Positions 6,815 through 16,172 of a stretch of DNA of 61,363 nt are shown in pieces. Numbering within the stretch: the first letter of the stretch is position 1; each line of letters starts with the position of its first letter. This stretch comes from DASZBX01 sp035943635 (GTDB lineage: Bacteria; Actinomycetota; Actinomycetes; Streptomycetales; Catenulisporaceae): the NCBI GenBank assembly GCA_035943635.1, contig DASZBX010000030.1, forward strand, positions 1-61,363, given 5' to 3'. The position numbers were made by a program, and so were the translations under genes. The notes beneath the pieces are model-generated. The model worked only from the letters and a program-made list of their open reading frames with translations, was not told where the DNA came from and ran no database searches.

Positions 6815-8785
6815 ATGTCCTGTGGACTCACTGACTTAACAGGCTGCATCGGCGACGTGGTCGGCTCGGCGGTCTCCTCCGTCTGGGACAACATCTGCAA
6901 GTCCTTCGGTGACGCCGCCACCTCGATGCTCCAAGCCTTCGGCAACGCCTTCGCCAGCCCGAACACCGACGCGGTGAACCTGAGCTCTGACGGAGTGCAC
7001 AGCGTCTATGCGATCTCCCTGGCCATCGCCGGCGTGGTCGCCGCGCTGCTGCTGCTGTTCCAGGTGCTGCGCACCGTGTGGACCCACGAAGGCAACGCCC
7101 TGGCACAGGGACTGGTCGGCGTGGGCAAGGCAGCCCTGGCCTTCCTCCTGACCATCGGCGTGACTACCGCGGGGGTCCAAGCCGCCGACTACATCTCCGA
7201 ATACATCGTCAAGCAGGGCTTCGGGACCGATGCCGGACTCGGGCAGAAGCTCGGAGCCCTGTTCGCCGGCGACTTGACCTCCGCTCCGACCCTGCTGATG
7301 CTCATGGCCCTGCTCGGCATCATCATCACGGTCATCCTGTGGTTCGAGCTGCTGATGCGCGCCGCGGCGATCACCATCTTGGTAGCGACCAGCCCGATCG
7401 CTGCCGCGGGCCAGATCAACGACTCGACCAAGTCGTGGTGGAGCAAGCTGGTGTCGGCCACGACCCAGCTGATCATCCTCAAGCCGATCATCGCCTTGGT
7501 CTTCATGCTCGGCTTCCAGATCTCCACCCAGTCCACGGGCATCCAGGAGACGCTCGCGGGCCTGCTGATCCTGCTCCTGGCGGTGTTCGCATGGCCAAGC
7601 GTGGCCAGGTTCTTCGCCTTCGCCTCGGTCGCGGTCGGCGGAGGCGCCGGACTCGGCGGATTGCTCGGCTTCGCCTCCGGGCGGGCTTCGGCGATGGCGA
7701 ACGCCTCCGGGGGCGGTGGCGGTGGGGGTGGTTCGACCACGGACTTCTCGCAGTCGGCCGAGGCGCGCACCACGGCGGCGAAGTCCGCTCTCGGCATGGG
7801 GACGGGCGCTGGTGGCTCCGGCACAGCCGGTGCAGGCGCCGATGCCGCGAAGCAGGGTGCGATGAAGGCCGCGATGGGCAAGGCGAGCACCGCCCTGGCC
7901 GCAGCCGGACCGGTCGGGATTGCTCTGGCCGGTGCGAAGGCTGCCCAGGGTGCGATCAACGCGGTGTCCGGGCGGATGGAGCAGATGGCCGGGCACGCCG
8001 GTATGTCCCCCGCGAACCCCTACCACCAGGCCGCCGGTTCCATCCCTCAGCAGAGCCAACGCACAGGACAGCAACCGGGAGGTGGCGAACAGCGCACCAA
8101 CCGGACTATCGCCGAACAGCAGAATTCTTCGCGCCCGACGAATCCGCCGGACGGTCCGCCCAACGATTCCCGGGGCTCGGCGGGAACGACGCAGGCGGAG
8201 CGGGACCGACCGGAGCCCACGCCACCCGGGACGAGCTACGAGTCCGAGGAGACGTCAGAGCGAGCCGAGTCCGCCACCGGTCCTGGCGACGAGATGGCCC
8301 CCGTGCAGCAGGAGACCAGCAGCCCGGCGGACTACGCCGACGAGCAGACGCCGCCCGAGCCGCCCGCATCCCAGGGTGCAACACCGAGCGCCGCCCCCGC
8401 CGCTGCGCAACCGTTCACCGCTCAGGTGCCGGCGCAGCAAGTACCGCAGCGCGCGCAGCAGGCCGAAGCCGCTGTGCCCCAACAGGGCCCACCGCCCGCG
8501 GTTGAGGCTGAGCAGCCCGCGTCCCAGGGCAAGGCGCCGAGCGCCACCTCCGGCGCTGCTCAAGCGCCGCCGCAGCAAGCCGCGCAGCGCCCAGAGCCGG
8601 CCGAAACCGCTGTGCCGCAGCAGGACCCGCCGCCGACCGCGCAGCCACGCACCGTTCAAGCGCAGCCGCAACAAGCCGGGCAGCGCACGCAGCAGGCCGA
8701 AGGCGCCGCGCCGCAACAGGGCCCGCCGCCGACCGCGCAGCCACGCACCACCGATGCGAACCCGCAAGGCAAGGAGAAAGACTGA
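6815..8785 (+). CDS. VirB6/TrbL-like polytopic channel protein with Pro/Gln-rich tail
   Basis: A 656-aa protein. Residues 60-290 hold six or so membrane helices in the arrangement of VirB6/TrbL inner-membrane channel components of type IV secretion. Residues 290-400 are Gly/Ala-rich. From about 500 to the end the chain is low complexity, with a loosely repeated unit containing PQQGPPP and A-S-Q-G. The tail has no membrane segments and is probably disordered and cytosolic. ATG 6815 has AAGGGA ten bases upstream. The stop overlaps the next start by one base (TGATG), so translation is coupled. Confidence 0.75.
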   Translation: MSCGLTDLTGCIGDVVGSAVSSVWDNICKSFGDAATSMLQAFGNAFASPNTDAVNLSSDGVHSVYAISLAIAGVVAALLLLFQVLRTVWTHEGNALAQGLVGVGKAALAFLLTIGVTTAGVQAADYISEYIVKQGFGTDAGLGQKLGALFAGDLTSAPTLLMLMALLGIIITVILWFELLMRAAAITILVATSPIAAAGQINDSTKSWWSKLVSATTQLIILKPIIALVFMLGFQISTQSTGIQETLAGLLILLLAVFAWPSVARFFAFASVAVGGGAGLGGLLGFASGRASAMANASGGGGGGGGSTTDFSQSAEARTTAAKSALGMGTGAGGSGTAGAGADAAKQGAMKAAMGKASTALAAAGPVGIALAGAKAAQGAINAVSGRMEQMAGHAGMSPANPYHQAAGSIPQQSQRTGQQPGGGEQRTNRTIAEQQNSSRPTNPPDGPPNDSRGSAGTTQAERDRPEPTPPGTSYESEETSERAESATGPGDEMAPVQQETSSPADYADEQTPPEPPASQGATPSAAPAAAQPFTAQVPAQQVPQRAQQAEAAVPQQGPPPAVEAEQPASQGKAPSATSGAAQAPPQQAAQRPEPAETAVPQQDPPPTAQPRTVQAQPQQAGQRTQQAEGAAPQQGPPPTAQPRTTDANPQGKEKD

Positions 8786-10359
8786 TGAGCCAGGCCACCC
8801 ACACCGGCGGGCTAGCAGGACAAGCCAGCACCAGCGCTCGCGCCTACCAGGGCTGGCAGGTCGAAAAGATCAACTTCATGTTCGGCCTGTCCACCCAGAG
8901 GGCTCTGATGCTCGGCGCGGCCGTGCTGATCGCTACTCTGCCGGTCGCCATGTCGCACATGTCCGGGATCGTGGTCGCCTGGCCGATCTCCCTCGTGCTC
9001 GCACTGCTGGTGTTCATCCGCATCGCCGGACGCACGACGGACGAATGGGCGATGGCCGTGGTCTCCTACGCCGCACTACGCTCCCGCGACCAGCACAAAT
9101 TCCTCGGCGCCGCTTTCACCCCGCTGAGCAAGGCGAAGAAGGCCGACTCGATCCCGGACCTTCCCGGGTTTCTCGCCCCGGTGCGAATCCTGGTGGCCGA
9201 CATGGGCAACGGCCATGAGCTCGCGGTCGCGCACAACCGGCACGACCAGTCCTACACCGCAGTGGCGAAGGTCCGTTTCCCGGGCATCGGCCTGGTGGAC
9301 TCCGGACGCCGCGACCAGCGGGTGGCCGGCTGGGGCTCGCTGATCTCCGGACTGTGCACCGAGGGCAACCCCATCACCCGGGTCCAGGCGCTTCAGCGGC
9401 TCGTGCCGGAAAGCGGCGCCGAGCTGCGCCGCTGGCACGAGGACCACATCAGCGACGACGCGCCGATCCTCGCCCTGGACGTCTCCCAGCAGCTGCTGGG
9501 CGCGGCCACTGTCTCGACCTCGAACCGAGAGGCATACCTCGCGTTCACTCTCGACGCCCGCCGCGCCGCGCACGCGATCAAGACGGCGGGCGGGGGACCT
9601 GCCGCGGCGGCGAGCGTGCTGGCGCGGCACATGCGGGCGGTGGCCGGCTCGGTCACCAGCGCCGACCTGATGATCGACGAGTGGCTGACCCCGCGCGACC
9701 TGGCCGAGGTCATCCGCACCGCCTACGACCCGGACTCGGTGCGCCACCTCTCGGAACGGCGGGCCGCCGCCGAGTCCCGGGCCGCCACCGGCACGGCCGT
9801 CGACGGCCTGGCCTCCGGCGTCGATCCGGCCCTGGCGGGGCCGGCCGCCGCACAGGCGAACGTCGGCAACTACACCCACGACGGGGCGACCTCGGTGACG
9901 TACTGGGTCTACAACTGGCCCAAGCACCAGGTCCCGGCGACCTGCCTAGCCCCGCTCCTCGGGGAGGGCGCGCACCGGCGCAGCTTCTCGATGCATATCG
10001 AACCGCTCTCCCCGCGTATCGCGGAGCGCGACGTGATGCGCGAGCGCACCGCGCGCAGCGTCGCGGTCAGGATGCGGGAACGGACCGGGCAGATCGTGCC
10101 GGAACACGAGAAGGATGCGCTGATGCGCGCGAACACCCAGGACGCCGAACGCGCCGCCGGCCACGGCCTGGCGCGGTTCACCGGGTACGTCACGGTCACG
10201 GTCACCGATCCCGAGCAGCTGCCCGACGCCTGCGCCGCGCTGGAGGCCGACGCCGCCGCCGCGCGCATCGAGCTGCGGCGTATGTGGTTCGCCCAGGACA
10301 TCGGCTTCGCCCTCAGCTGCCTGCCGCTCGGTTTCGGCCTGCCCCGGAAGCGCTGGTAA
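8785..10359 (+). CDS. SCO6880-family conjugation protein (PrgI-like membrane part plus VirB4-N-like domain)
   Basis: A 524-aa protein with two adjacent membrane helices near residues 40-80, then a large soluble region. The start (YQGWQVEKINFMFGLSTQRA) and the later block TYWVYNWPKHQVPATCLAPLL correspond to the actinobacterial SCO6880 family, found beside VirB4-type ATPases. In Gram-positive systems a PrgI-like membrane protein links the motor to the channel, and this family appears to combine that anchor with the non-ATPase N-terminal part of VirB4. The next gene supplies the ATPase. Confidence 0.75.
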   Translation: MSQATHTGGLAGQASTSARAYQGWQVEKINFMFGLSTQRALMLGAAVLIATLPVAMSHMSGIVVAWPISLVLALLVFIRIAGRTTDEWAMAVVSYAALRSRDQHKFLGAAFTPLSKAKKADSIPDLPGFLAPVRILVADMGNGHELAVAHNRHDQSYTAVAKVRFPGIGLVDSGRRDQRVAGWGSLISGLCTEGNPITRVQALQRLVPESGAELRRWHEDHISDDAPILALDVSQQLLGAATVSTSNREAYLAFTLDARRAAHAIKTAGGGPAAAASVLARHMRAVAGSVTSADLMIDEWLTPRDLAEVIRTAYDPDSVRHLSERRAAAESRAATGTAVDGLASGVDPALAGPAAAQANVGNYTHDGATSVTYWVYNWPKHQVPATCLAPLLGEGAHRRSFSMHIEPLSPRIAERDVMRERTARSVAVRMRERTGQIVPEHEKDALMRANTQDAERAAGHGLARFTGYVTVTVTDPEQLPDACAALEADAAAARIELRRMWFAQDIGFALSCLPLGFGLPRKRW

Positions 10360-10364
10360 CCATC

Positions 10365-11858
10365 ATGGGACGACGCAACAACCTGCCCGAATTCGACCTC
10401 GGCGCCGCCCTCGGATCCACGGCGACAACCCGCCCGGCCAAGGCGCCGAAGACCAAACCGGCCAAGCAGCACGCGGCCGTCGAGCCGCTGCCGCCCCGCC
10501 TCGGCCGTGCTAAGCCCTTCCACGGCCGCTCGCCCCGCTTCCCCGCGGTCCCGACCTTCCGCGGCTCGACCGCGCAGGTCCAGGGGTTGTACCCGTGGTT
10601 GTACGGCGGCGGGATGCCTGCGGCCGGCGTGTACATCGGGTACGACTGCCTGACCGGCGGATCGTTCACCTGCCACCCGCTGGTGTGGCTGTCCAAGGGC
10701 GTGATCACGAACCCGAACATCGCGCTGACCGGGATGCCGGGCGTCGGCAAGAGCGGCACCGCCAAGGCGATCTCTCTGCGGCTCATGCCCTATGGAGTCA
10801 AGACCTTCGTCCTCGGCGACATCAAGAACGAGTATGCGGCCCTGGCGAGAGCGCTGGGCGTGGAGCCGGTCGAGCTGGGCCCCGGCCTGGGTAACCGCCT
10901 GAATCCGATGGACGCCGGGCCGCTGGGCAGGAACCTGCCCGCGGACCCGGAGCTGCTGCGCGAACGCCTGGACGAGGTACACCGCCGCCGCGTCACGCTG
11001 CTCTCGACGCTGCTGGTCATGCGGTTGGAGCGGGCTCTGACCCCGACCGAGGAAGCGGCTATCTCGTTGGCGATCCGCCACGCTTCCGGCCAGGCCGCCG
11101 GGGCGAGCGTGCTCAAAGACCCGACCATCCCCGAGGTGTGGGCGCTGCTGCGCGACCCGGACCCCTCGATGGCCGTGGACCTGCGGGTGCGCGACGACTC
11201 GGTGGCCGAGCTGCGAGAACTGATCCGCCCGGTCACCGACGCCCTGGGCAACATGATCCACGGCAGCCTCTCAGGACTCTTCGACGGGCCCACGACCGTG
11301 CGGCTCGACTTCGACGCCCCGATCCAGACCGTGGACCTGTCCTACATCGACGGTCGCGGTGACGAAACCGTGGCCATGGTCCTGGCGTGCGTCTCCTCCT
11401 GGGGCCAGGCCGCGATCGACGAGCCGAATGGCCCGGTACGCCTGGTGGTGCGCGACGAGCTGTGGCGCGCCATGCGGGTGCCCGCGATGATCCGCAAACT
11501 CGACTCCGACCTGCGCCTCTCCAGGGCCCAGGGCACGATCCAGCTGCTGGCCACCCACCGGCTCGCCGACTTCGAGCAGGTCGGCGCGGCCGGTTCGGAG
11601 GAGGTCGCGATCGCTCGCAACCTTATTGCTTCGTGCGACGTGCGAATCTGCCTGCGCCAGGACACCGCGCCGCTACGCATGACCCGCGACGAGATCGGAC
11701 TGACCGACGTCGAATGCGCCCACATCTCCTCCTGGTCCGGCGCGCAGATCGGCCGCGCGGTCTGGAAGGTCGGGCGCAGCTCCTCGCACATTATTCAGAC
11801 CGTGCTCTCACCGCTGGAGCGTCAGCTCTTTTACACAAACGAAAAAATGGCGGTGTAA
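10365..11858 (+). CDS. VirB4-like conjugation ATPase
   Basis: A 497-aa P-loop motor. Walker A is GMPGVGKSG at residues 123-131 and a Walker B-like acidic stretch lies in VRLVVRDELWRAM. It has no membrane helix. It is shorter than classical VirB4 (about 800 aa), which is explained if the upstream SCO6880-like protein carries the missing N-terminal half. It would energise channel assembly and DNA or protein transfer at the inner membrane. ATG 10365 is six bases beyond the previous stop; the open frame extends upstream only as overlap with that gene. Confidence 0.8.
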   Translation: MGRRNNLPEFDLGAALGSTATTRPAKAPKTKPAKQHAAVEPLPPRLGRAKPFHGRSPRFPAVPTFRGSTAQVQGLYPWLYGGGMPAAGVYIGYDCLTGGSFTCHPLVWLSKGVITNPNIALTGMPGVGKSGTAKAISLRLMPYGVKTFVLGDIKNEYAALARALGVEPVELGPGLGNRLNPMDAGPLGRNLPADPELLRERLDEVHRRRVTLLSTLLVMRLERALTPTEEAAISLAIRHASGQAAGASVLKDPTIPEVWALLRDPDPSMAVDLRVRDDSVAELRELIRPVTDALGNMIHGSLSGLFDGPTTVRLDFDAPIQTVDLSYIDGRGDETVAMVLACVSSWGQAAIDEPNGPVRLVVRDELWRAMRVPAMIRKLDSDLRLSRAQGTIQLLATHRLADFEQVGAAGSEEVAIARNLIASCDVRICLRQDTAPLRMTRDEIGLTDVECAHISSWSGAQIGRAVWKVGRSSSHIIQTVLSPLERQLFYTNEKMAV

Positions 11859-11862
11859 GTCA

Positions 11863-13692
11863 ATGTCCTACACCGCTCCCGCCCCGCTGCCGCGCCGTCC
11901 GCTCCTGGAGGATCCGGCCGAATACGCCATCGCCGCGCTCATCATCGTCGGTATCGGCGGCGGCCTGACCCTCTACCTTACCGGACAGGTGGCCGGCCTG
12001 CTGTTCGGCTGGGCCTGGCCGCACGTCACGATCGGCCAGACGCTCCAGATCGCCAAGGCCCTACCAAAACACTGGGGCGACCCGAAACAAGCGTGGCCCG
12101 CCGCAGCCCGCGCCGACCTGCCCGGCCGCGCCGGGTTCATCACCGCCGCCGCCCTCGTGCTGGCCTTCCTCGGCACCGTGATCGTGCTGCTGTGGCGGCA
12201 GATCGCCCGGCGCGGTACCCGCCGGGTGCGCGGGTTCGCCTCCGGAAGCGAAGTCCAGCAGGCGCTGTCCACCAGCGCCGTGACAAAGATGGGCGCCACG
12301 ATCCGCCCGTCGCTGGAAGGCGAGCGGATCGACGTGGACGACGTCGGCACGGTCCTGGGCCGCCGTATCCCGGGCGGAGCGAAGATCGCGCTGTCGGCCG
12401 AGGAATCGGTGCTCGTCCTGGCCGCCGCCCGGCAGGGAAAGACCTCCCAGGTCATGATCCCGATGCTGCACCGCTGGAAGGGACCGGCCATCGCCACCTC
12501 CGTCCGCCGCGACATCGTCGAAGCAACCGCCTCCCTGCGCGCCCTGCTCGGCCCCGTCCTGGTGCTCGCCCCGACCGGGATGCCCAAGTGGCCCAAGGGA
12601 GTCTCGTGGTCCCCGGCCGCCGGGTGCCACGTCTACGACACGTCCAAAGCCCGCGCCGAGACGATCGTGCGCGTCGGCAAGGGCGGATCGAGCGCGCAGC
12701 AGGACTCCTCCAACGCCGGATTCTTCGGCTCCTCCGCCACCAACCTGGTCGCCGCGTGGCTGCACGCCGCCGCGCTGACCGGCGGGTCCATGAACGACGT
12801 GGTGCGCTGGTCGCTCAACCAGCGCGACGACTCCCCTGTGCGGTTGCTGCGCGACCACCCCGGCGCCGAGCCCGGGGTGGCCGACATGCTCGCCGACATG
12901 TACGCCTCACCGCAGGTCACCAAGTCGAACCTGTGGGCCACCGCGACCATCGGTCTGAGCCCTCTGATGTCGCCGACCGCGCGCGAGGTGTTCTGCGGAC
13001 CGATCGAGCAGAGCATGGACATCGAGGCGTTCCTGCGCGCCAACGGCACCCTGTACGTACTGGTCTCCGCCAAACAGGCCGGCGGGCTGGCGCCGATCAT
13101 CTCGGCGTTCATCGAGGAGGTCACCGAGACCGCCAAGCGCCTGGGCGACCTTTCCCCGGGCGGGCGGCTCGACCCTCCGTTGGCCGTGCTGCTGGACGAG
13201 GCAGCGAACGTTTCCCCGCTGCCAGACCTTCCCAACCTGCTCAGCTACAGCGGCGGATCAGGGATCTTTGTTGTCGTGGTGCTCCAGAACATGGCGCAGG
13301 CCTCGGACAAGTGGGGGCTGGTCGGTGCGGAGATGATCTGGGGCGCGACCACCGCCAAGGTCATCCTCGGCGGTCTGAGCGGCAGCGAGGTCGACGACCT
13401 GTGCCGCCTGGCCGGCGAATACCAGCAAGCCGTCGGCTCCCTCCAACGCGGCTCGAACGGCACCACCATTCAGACCTCGTACGAGAACCGGCCCGTGCTC
13501 ACGGCGGCGGACGTGCGCGGCCTGTCCACCCTTCGCCGCGAAGCCCTGGTCTTCCACGGCTCGACCGCACCCGTGCGCATCCGCATGACCCGGCACTACG
13601 AGGGTCCAGACCGCAAGCTCTTCGAGGCCGCGGTACGCCAAGCACGCGCCGCTCTGGCCAAGGACAGCGCACCGATCAAGGACGAGCAGTGA
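11863..13692 (+). CDS. VirD4/TraG-like type IV coupling protein
   Basis: A 609-aa membrane-anchored hexameric ATPase that delivers the relaxase-DNA complex to the channel. Two N-terminal membrane helices (about 22-50 and 90-112) precede the motor domain. Walker A is AAARQGKTS (about 187-195) and Walker B is LAVLLDEAAN. A family-typical block, TLYVLVSAKQAG, lies between them. The start is four bases after the VirB4-like gene. Together with the MobF relaxase at 44908 it defines a single-strand DNA transfer system. Confidence 0.85.
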   Translation: MSYTAPAPLPRRPLLEDPAEYAIAALIIVGIGGGLTLYLTGQVAGLLFGWAWPHVTIGQTLQIAKALPKHWGDPKQAWPAAARADLPGRAGFITAAALVLAFLGTVIVLLWRQIARRGTRRVRGFASGSEVQQALSTSAVTKMGATIRPSLEGERIDVDDVGTVLGRRIPGGAKIALSAEESVLVLAAARQGKTSQVMIPMLHRWKGPAIATSVRRDIVEATASLRALLGPVLVLAPTGMPKWPKGVSWSPAAGCHVYDTSKARAETIVRVGKGGSSAQQDSSNAGFFGSSATNLVAAWLHAAALTGGSMNDVVRWSLNQRDDSPVRLLRDHPGAEPGVADMLADMYASPQVTKSNLWATATIGLSPLMSPTAREVFCGPIEQSMDIEAFLRANGTLYVLVSAKQAGGLAPIISAFIEEVTETAKRLGDLSPGGRLDPPLAVLLDEAANVSPLPDLPNLLSYSGGSGIFVVVVLQNMAQASDKWGLVGAEMIWGATTAKVILGGLSGSEVDDLCRLAGEYQQAVGSLQRGSNGTTIQTSYENRPVLTAADVRGLSTLRREALVFHGSTAPVRIRMTRHYEGPDRKLFEAAVRQARAALAKDSAPIKDEQ

Positions 13693-14486
13693 AAACCGAA
13701 CGCACCCGCGACGAGCGCATACCCCGCTCCGCCCGGCCCGCCTCGATACCCCTGCCCCGGGCCGTGCGGTTGGGGCGCCGCCCGCGCCCGCCGCGCGGCG
13801 GCGGCATTCCCGAATGGCATTCGCTGAGCGTCCCGGACCGCGATGTGGCCTGGGCGCGGCTGATCGACTGGGTCGTGTGGCTGCACGACCGCTACGAGCT
13901 TTCGATTGAGGAGCGGATCCCGCCGTGCTGGCCGCAGCACCCCGGCCTCGTGGAGGAACTGTGGGCCCTGATGATCTGGCGCACCGAGATCTACGACCGG
14001 CCCAACCGGGGCGCCGGAGACACCGCGCACTCCTGGCACCGGGAACTGCGCGCCTTCGTCGAGGTCACCGTCCCGTTCTACGCCCGCACCTGCCGGGCCG
14101 GACACCGCGGCGCCGAACGGATGGCCGCGACCGACCGCACCCTCTACCAGCAGTGGCGCACCGCCACCCCGACCAAGAACATCCCCCTCGCCACCCTCAT
14201 GAGCGGAAGGCCGCGCACCACCATGCAGGACGAAAAGTGGATCACGGCGCAGGCCATGCAGATCGCCATCGATGCAGGCGAAGCCCGGGAACTGCCCACC
14301 GTCAAAGGCTGCCTGCGCTACGAGGACGCCTGGTGGCAGCGCGCCCGCGACCGCTGGATCAAGATCGACGACGCGGCCGCCATCGCCTCGATCGAGGAGT
14401 TCATCGCCAACACCCGCGAGGTGGACCGGGTGATAGAAGAGCGCGCCCGGATGCGTCGCGTGCTGAGCGGTAAGAAGGAGAACTGA
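13689..14486 (+). CDS. DUF4913-like conserved conjugation protein
   Basis: A 265-aa soluble protein. The core RLIDWVVWLHDRYEL, followed by IPPCWPQHPGLVEELWAL, matches the actinobacterial DUF4913 family, which accompanies coupling proteins on plasmids and integrative elements. The N-terminus is basic and Pro-rich and the C-terminus helical. The GTG start at 13689 overlaps the coupling-protein stop (GTGA), so the two are translationally linked. No biochemical role is known. Confidence 0.65.
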   Translation: MKTERTRDERIPRSARPASIPLPRAVRLGRRPRPPRGGGIPEWHSLSVPDRDVAWARLIDWVVWLHDRYELSIEERIPPCWPQHPGLVEELWALMIWRTEIYDRPNRGAGDTAHSWHRELRAFVEVTVPFYARTCRAGHRGAERMAATDRTLYQQWRTATPTKNIPLATLMSGRPRTTMQDEKWITAQAMQIAIDAGEARELPTVKGCLRYEDAWWQRARDRWIKIDDAAAIASIEEFIANTREVDRVIEERARMRRVLSGKKEN

Positions 14487-14488
14487 TC

Positions 14489-15565
14489 ATGTCGGATATC
14501 ACCACCAGCACCGAACGCGCGCTGCTCGGCGCCCTGCTTACCGACCCGGCCCAGCTCGACGACCTGCGGTACGTGCGCACCGAGGACTTCGAGTCCCAGC
14601 GCTACCGGGAGATCTACACCGCGATCCAGGACGTGCACGCCGCTGCGCCGTCCCTGACCGGAGCCGCGTTCACCGACAGCGTCGCCACCCGACTGCCGAC
14701 CATCGACTTCGTGTGGGAGATCGACGAGCTGCACGCGCTCGCCCTCAACTGCCCCGACGCCGACCATGCCCCGACCTACGCCCGCATGATCCAGGAGGCG
14801 GCCTTCCGCCGCGACCTCGCCGAGCACGCCGAACGCATCGGCGCCATCGCCCAGGCCGGCACCGAACCGGAGCTGATCAGCGAGCACCTGGCGCTGCTGT
14901 CCGAAGCGCTGGGCACCCACGCCACGCGGTTCGGGCCGATGGCGGAACTCGCGCACATCAACGACATCGCCGTAGGCCGCGCCGTGGTCGAAATCGACCA
15001 GACCGAACCGGAACGCCTCGCACGCCAGGACCAAGTGCTCGCCGACCTGATGCGCCACCCCGAGGACATCCGCGAGGTCTCCACCTGGCTCGGCTCCGAC
15101 CGCTTCGCCGCCGGCCCGCGCCGAGAGGTCTACGAGACGATCGTCCACATCGACGGCCTGGACGAGCCGGTTGATGAGATCACCGTGGCATGGAACCTCG
15201 CCCGCCGTGCCGCGGCCTACGACGCGCTCGGCACCGACCAGCTCGGACTACAGCCCTACGCTGGCGTGCCCGCGTACATCACCACGCTGCGGGACATGGA
15301 AGTCCCCGAGGACGCGGCCTTCAGCGTCGGGCGCCAGCTGCTCGCCGACGACCTGAGCGCCAAGCTCTCCGCCACCGCCGAACGCATGGCGAACAGCGCC
15401 TCGCGCGAGGACATCTCACCCGCCTACGCCATCGGCTCCACCGCTAGCGCCGTGCGCCAAATCCAGCACGCCCACGAGTACCGCCAAGACGTCGAACGCG
15501 ACTACCAGCCACAACGCGACACCGGACGAGACGTTCATTACGACGGCCCCACCCAGAGCCTGTGA
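14489..15565 (+). CDS. Protein with two DnaB N-terminal-like domains and no helicase motor
   Basis: A 358-aa soluble protein. Residues 7-55 (ERALLGALLTDPAQLDDL, then YREIYTAIQDVH) look like the DnaB helicase N-terminal domain that binds primase. A second copy appears near 173-235 (QDQVLADLMRHPEDIREV, then REVYETIV). There is no P-loop, so it cannot unwind DNA itself. It may act as a primase or helicase-loader adaptor, or decoy, for the transferred strand. ATG 14489 follows GGAG and is three bases from the previous stop. Confidence 0.55.
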   Translation: MSDITTSTERALLGALLTDPAQLDDLRYVRTEDFESQRYREIYTAIQDVHAAAPSLTGAAFTDSVATRLPTIDFVWEIDELHALALNCPDADHAPTYARMIQEAAFRRDLAEHAERIGAIAQAGTEPELISEHLALLSEALGTHATRFGPMAELAHINDIAVGRAVVEIDQTEPERLARQDQVLADLMRHPEDIREVSTWLGSDRFAAGPRREVYETIVHIDGLDEPVDEITVAWNLARRAAAYDALGTDQLGLQPYAGVPAYITTLRDMEVPEDAAFSVGRQLLADDLSAKLSATAERMANSASREDISPAYAIGSTASAVRQIQHAHEYRQDVERDYQPQRDTGRDVHYDGPTQSL

Positions 15566-15585
15566 CGCAGGAAGGACGAATCGCG

Positions 15586-15951
15586 ATGATGCCGAAAATC
15601 CTGCGCGGCCGACCCGCCACCGAGCCCGCCATCCCGGCCGAACTCCTGGTCCCGGCGATCGGACCCGACACACTCATCCTCACCGACCGTGAGATGTCCC
15701 GCCAGCACGACACCGGGGAGGCGACATTCTTCTCCGAAGCGTTCGAGGACATCGCCCACCTGGCCGGCGCCTGGTGGCAGTACCACCAGGACTCACGCCG
15801 CTGGGCCCGGGTCACCGATACCGGCCTGGCCGCTTATCTCGACCAGCGTCGGCCCGACTTCGTCGAATCCGACCAGAACCACGCCCGCAACCGCGAGCTG
15901 CGCCGCGCCGCCAAGGCGAACCCGGCCACCGGAGAGCGCGACGACTCCTGA
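15586..15951 (+). CDS. Small protein of unknown function at the end of the transfer operon
   Basis: A 121-aa soluble protein with no family I recognise. A central acidic-aromatic stretch (FFSEAFEDIAHLAGAWWQYH) is followed by a basic C-terminal helix (HARNRELRRAAKAN). The start ATG at 15586 has GGAAGGA nine bases upstream; a second ATG is adjacent at 15589. The frame is also open back to 15562, but without a ribosome site. Confidence 0.55.
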   Translation: MMPKILRGRPATEPAIPAELLVPAIGPDTLILTDREMSRQHDTGEATFFSEAFEDIAHLAGAWWQYHQDSRRWARVTDTGLAAYLDQRRPDFVESDQNHARNRELRRAAKANPATGERDDS

Positions 15952-15977
15952 TGGAAGCGGACGGTCCGATGGAATTC

Positions 15978-16041
15978 ACTGCCATCAACGGTATCTAGAA
16001 ACCATTGATGGCAGTTGACGTTCCATGGAATTTCATGGAAC
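15978..16041 (+). promoter_or_regulatory. Two stacked inverted repeats with a putative promoter for the EccA-like gene
   Basis: ACTGCCATCAA (15978-15988) pairs with TTGATGGCAGT (16005-16015), and the arms extend to 15 bp with one mismatch. It is followed directly by TTGACG (16015-16020, a -35 candidate), then GTTCCATG-N6-CATGGAAC (16020-16041) inside the spacer, then AATATATAT. The second repeat therefore sits where a repressor would block polymerase. The first could instead terminate the upstream operon. The -35 to -10 distance (about 21) is longer than ideal. Confidence 0.45.
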
Positions 16042-16172
16042 AATATATATTCACCTGTTGTGCCCTGTGGATGTATTTTCCTACAACGATGCGGATTGAG
16101 CAGCAAAAACGCCGGGGAACGCAAGACGCCAGGCACGCAACTGGTGATCCGGCCGCACATGGAGTAATCAGC

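Noticed and set aside
8350..8770. Repetitive DNA that might be a CRISPR array or minisatellite
   Set aside because: The repeats are imperfect, in frame, and encode the Pro/Gln-rich tail of the VirB6-like protein; no conserved repeat-spacer pattern.
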